Assembly: GCF_020911945.1 (NCBI RefSeq)
Contig: NZ_CP087135.1
Coordinates: forward strand, 806,001 to 870,000
Source: Flavobacterium galactosidilyticum
GTDB taxonomy: Bacteria > Bacteroidota > Bacteroidia > Flavobacteriales > Flavobacteriaceae
Direction of reading: 5' to 3'
DNA length: 64,000 nucleotides
This document shows positions 61,694 to 64,000 of the stretch, in pieces. The notes under the pieces are model-generated. The model saw only the letters and a program-made list of their open reading frames with translations. It made no database searches and was not told where the DNA came from. The first letter of the stretch is position 1. Every line of letters begins with the position of its first letter. The translations under genes and the position numbers were made by a program.

Positions 61694-62617
61694 TTGAGAG
61701 AAAAAAGCAAACATGCTACATAAAATAAGCACATAAAGAGCTAGTTCTTTATTCAATTTTAGTTGTGGCATTTCAATATGACTCGTTGCCATTATTGCTA
61801 AAGGAGCAAAAGTAAAAATGAGCAAATCGTTACTTTTATTACTTGAAACCATAAATATAAGAACACCAATAAAAAAAGAAGCTATAATTTTCTTGTAGGA
61901 AGTGATTAAAAGTTGCGGTCTATTTGACAATGTTGAAAACATAGAAACTACAAAAAACAAAGCAACTGTAGCATAAATTGAGAAGGCAGCATTTTGATAA
62001 TTAGTGGTAAAATAGTTAATCTCAAAATTTGTTTCAACACTTTGATTAAGGTATTCAAAGCCGTTCAAATTAAAAACTGCTGCATAAATTAGAAAGAAAA
62101 TTGTTACCACAAAAAAAGCTATGAATGGTAATATCCAGTTTCGATAATCTCTAGAAACATGAAACAGTATTGATATAAAAACCAAAACTATGAAGATTAT
62201 GCTCCAAAAATGAAATAATGCTGCCAAAAAAATCCAAAATGACGCATCAAATATTTTTTCTTTCGACGCTTTGAGCGACTGAAGTGAAATTAATCGGCGT
62301 AGCGCAAGGAGTATAAAAAAGTTAGACACAATCAGATTAGTATGATCTAAAACTGACGGAAAAAAAAGGAGAAACAAAAAATAAAAAAAGATTGTGAATG
62401 TACTGTCTTTACTCAATCCGTTCTTCTTAGCAATGAAATTTGCCATAAAGACAGAAGCTACTAAAAGGCAAAATAAACCTACTTTTGTTACTATTAAAAA
62501 GATGGAATTTGTCCAAGATAAATCTTGCCATAGAAACAGTAAAAAGAAAAACAGCATTAAAATCCCAACCAATAAAAAATTTAATGGTGTAGATTTTCTA
62601 AAAACACTTGTTATCAT
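61688..62617 (-). CDS. DUF6427 family membrane protein
   Basis: 309 residues with about 8-9 membrane helices, a Bacteroidota-restricted family. It starts MITSVFRKSTPLNFLLVGIL. Few polar residues are conserved visibly; helices carry repeated Phe-rich stretches. No function can be assigned. Its stop overlaps that of upp (tail to tail). Like DUF6341 and purD, its neighbours are commonly found together in flavobacteria. Confidence 0.85.
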   Translation of the reverse strand: MITSVFRKSTPLNFLLVGILMLFFFLLFLWQDLSWTNSIFLIVTKVGLFCLLVASVFMANFIAKKNGLSKDSTFTIFFYFLFLLFFPSVLDHTNLIVSNFFILLALRRLISLQSLKASKEKIFDASFWIFLAALFHFWSIIFIVLVFISILFHVSRDYRNWILPFIAFFVVTIFFLIYAAVFNLNGFEYLNQSVETNFEINYFTTNYQNAAFSIYATVALFFVVSMFSTLSNRPQLLITSYKKIIASFFIGVLIFMVSSNKSNDLLIFTFAPLAIMATSHIEMPQLKLNKELALYVLILCSMFAFFSQL

Positions 62618-62757
62618 AAGGATATTTTATACTTTTGTGTTCGTAAATATAATACTTGTTTAAAAAGTAAACCTAGCAAGACCGAAAAGATTCTCAAAAT
62701 TTGAGTTTTTATTAGTCTAAGCACATAAAACAACTACTAAAATTAATTTTATACATT

Positions 62758-62988
62758 ATGAAAGCATTTTTCGAAGCAATACAATACTTATTTGTAGACA
62801 TTTTATTTGCTCCACTTGACTTTATTCGCTCTTTAGAATTGTCATCTTGGTTTGCGGCAAATACAATCAACTGGATTTTCATGATTATTTGTGTCGCTGC
62901 AATGGTATATTGGATCAAGCAATTAAAATTGCACAAAGACAATAACGAAGACAATCAAGACACAACTGCACATTCATTTTTTAAATAA
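62758..62988 (+). CDS. DUF6341 family small membrane protein
   Basis: 76 residues. One clear membrane helix (INWIFMIICVAAMVYWI, about 41-58), preceded by an amphipathic region (FFEAIQYLFVDILFAPLDFIRSLE) and followed by a charged tail ending TTAHSFFK. It matches DUF6341, small flavobacterial proteins of unknown function. A -7 box TACTTTTG at 62630-62637 is far upstream (about 120 bases), so the leader may be long. It lies between DUF6427 (divergent) and purD (convergent). Confidence 0.82.
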   Translation: MKAFFEAIQYLFVDILFAPLDFIRSLELSSWFAANTINWIFMIICVAAMVYWIKQLKLHKDNNEDNQDTTAHSFFK

Positions 62989-63002
62989 GATTTAAAAAAT
63001 AT

Positions 63003-63043
63003 AAAGATATTGGAAACTATTTCAAGTCGTTTCCAATATCTTT
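63003..63043. terminator. Bidirectional terminator overlapping the purD 3' end
   Basis: Perfect 15-bp arms AAAGATATTGGAAAC (63003-63017) and GTTTCCAATATCTTT (63029-63043) around an 11-base loop. The right arm lies within the last codons of purD, and the stop codon falls at the stem-loop boundary. Confidence 0.85.
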
Positions 63044-64000
63044 TCTAAAATACATCTTATCAAAATTTAGTTTATCTATATTCTGGTAAGATTTTTTTAT
63101 GGCCTCTTCAAAATCATTTCCGTACGAAGTAATGGCTAAAACTCTTCCTCCATTTGAAACAACATTGCCGTTATCTAGTTTTGTTCCTGCATGAAAAACT
63201 ATAGAATCTTCAATGGTTTCTAATCCTGAAATTAATTTCCCTTTTTCGAAATCCTCAGGATAACCTCCAGATACAACCATGATTGTTGTTGCACTTCTTT
63301 CGTCAATTTCTAAAGTAATTTCATCTAGCTTTTCTTTGGCTACAGCCAAAAATAACGCGACTAGATCAGTTTTCAATCTAGGGATCACCACTTCGGTTTC
63401 TGGATCACCCATTCTCACGTTGTATTCAATTACAATGGGTTCGTTATTGACATTGATTAATCCAATGAAAACAAAACCTTTGTACGATATACCATCTTTT
63501 TGAAAACCATCAATAGTTGGTTTTACGATACGTGTTTCAATTTTTTCCATTAAAACAGCATCTACGTAAGGAACTGGAGAAACTGCTCCCATTCCGCCCG
63601 TATTCAATCCTGTATCACCTTCGCCAATGCGTTTGTAATCTTTAGCAGTTGGGAGAATTTTATAATTCTTTCCATCAGTCAATACAAAACAACTTAGCTC
63701 TATACCGTCTAGAAATTCCTCGATAACCACTTTAGCACTTGCTGTACCAAATTTTTGATGCACCAGCATATTTCTCAACTCTTCTTTGGCTTCTGCCAAA
63801 TCTTGAATAATCAAAACTCCTTTTCCTGCTGCAAGTCCATCTGCTTTCAAAACATATGGAGGTTGCAATGTTTCCAGAAATTCACATCCTTTTTCAACTG
63901 TTTCTGCCGTAAAGCTATCGTATGCTGCCGTTGGAATGTTATGTTTGATTAGAAATTCTTTTGCAAATTCTTTACTTCCTTCCAGTTGCGCACCTAATTT
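63017..64000 (-). CDS. purD: Phosphoribosylamine-glycine ligase, 5' end outside window
   Basis: The reading frame is open to the last base of the window, so the N-terminal part is missing; 327 codons plus the stop are present. An ATP-grasp enzyme: LEGSKEFAKEFLIKHNIPTAAY, VLKADGLAAGKGV, LNTGGMGAVSPVPYV and EYNVRMGDPETEVVIPRLKTDL are PurD hallmarks. It makes GAR from phosphoribosylamine and glycine in purine synthesis. No other pur gene is in the window. Confidence 0.97.
   Translation of the reverse strand, partial: KLGAQLEGSKEFAKEFLIKHNIPTAAYDSFTAETVEKGCEFLETLQPPYVLKADGLAAGKGVLIIQDLAEAKEELRNMLVHQKFGTASAKVVIEEFLDGIELSCFVLTDGKNYKILPTAKDYKRIGEGDTGLNTGGMGAVSPVPYVDAVLMEKIETRIVKPTIDGFQKDGISYKGFVFIGLINVNNEPIVIEYNVRMGDPETEVVIPRLKTDLVALFLAVAKEKLDEITLEIDERSATTIMVVSGGYPEDFEKGKLISGLETIEDSIVFHAGTKLDNGNVVSNGGRVLAITSYGNDFEEAIKKSYQNIDKLNFDKMYFRKDIGNDLK

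Overview
The window is AT-rich chromosomal DNA from a member of the Bacteroidota, almost certainly a Flavobacterium or close relative. The evidence is: many promoters of the Bacteroidota type (TTTG, about 19 bp, then TAnnTTTG); a type IX secretion component (SprE/PorW) and a secreted enzyme with a type IX C-terminal sorting signal; TonB-dependent receptors; an F-type ATP synthase cluster linked to a bactofilin and AtpZ; a lycopene cyclase of the flavobacterial kind; and families largely confined to this phylum (DUF4292, DUF4254, DUF5687, DUF6427, DUF6341). The window begins inside an S9 peptidase gene and ends inside purD. I see no rRNA, CRISPR array, insertion sequence, integrase or phage gene. 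One tRNA (Asn, GTT) is present.

Layout. 1-3587: two peptidases (S9 and M13) facing each other across a perfect palindromic terminator. 3840-7124: a Sco1-like copper chaperone and the ferrous iron uptake operon feoA-feoB with its small Cys-rich partner, followed by a secreted-protein gene broken by one in-frame stop. 7600-13894: a metal-homeostasis island with a DtxR-family regulator (MntR-like metal ligands) in an operon with a ZIP transporter, an Nramp transporter fused to a UspA domain, and a divergently transcribed TonB receptor plus thioredoxin-like protein. A 16-bp palindrome sits on the -7 box of the receptor promoter. 13931-17245: lycopene cyclase, bacilliredoxin, 2Fe-2S ferredoxin, old yellow enzyme. 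17434-22336: RseP site-2 protease, tRNA-Asn, an orphan hybrid histidine kinase. 22429-26292: a very large multi-domain GH31 enzyme with dockerin and cohesin-like modules.

27563-31228: a PQQ-dependent sugar dehydrogenase, a cytochrome c, and a YncD/PqqU-like TonB receptor, which together look like a PQQ scavenging and use locus. 31569-33458: a two-lipoprotein operon of a conserved TIM-barrel-like unknown and a polysaccharide deacetylase. 33688-35931: PiT phosphate transporter. 36413-44216: a leftward series with a degenerate EnvC-like LytM protein, DUF4292 lipoprotein, TPR protein, sugar nucleotidyltransferase, dUTPase, flippase, small lipoprotein and GNAT acetyltransferase. 44311-46134: family-10-like glycosyl hydrolase exported by type IX secretion. 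46450-55251: ATP synthase genes atpB-E-F-H-A-G (no atpD or atpC here) downstream of sprE, a bactofilin, AtpZ and a small membrane protein. 55472-57673: an ABC exporter. 57976 to the end: a PaaK-like reductase, GT9 glycosyltransferase, DUF4254, upp, DUF6427, DUF6341 and purD.

Several intergenic regions carry structured non-coding repeats: a cluster of ACGCTTTCAGCGT-like units at 36027-36313, two degenerate copies of a larger hairpin element at 41562 and 55362, and 'CCGCAAA/CCACAGATT'-type repeats at several places. Several starts were moved because the first in-frame TTG lies inside or upstream of a TAnnTTTG promoter box; a number of other genes appear to start at TTG.
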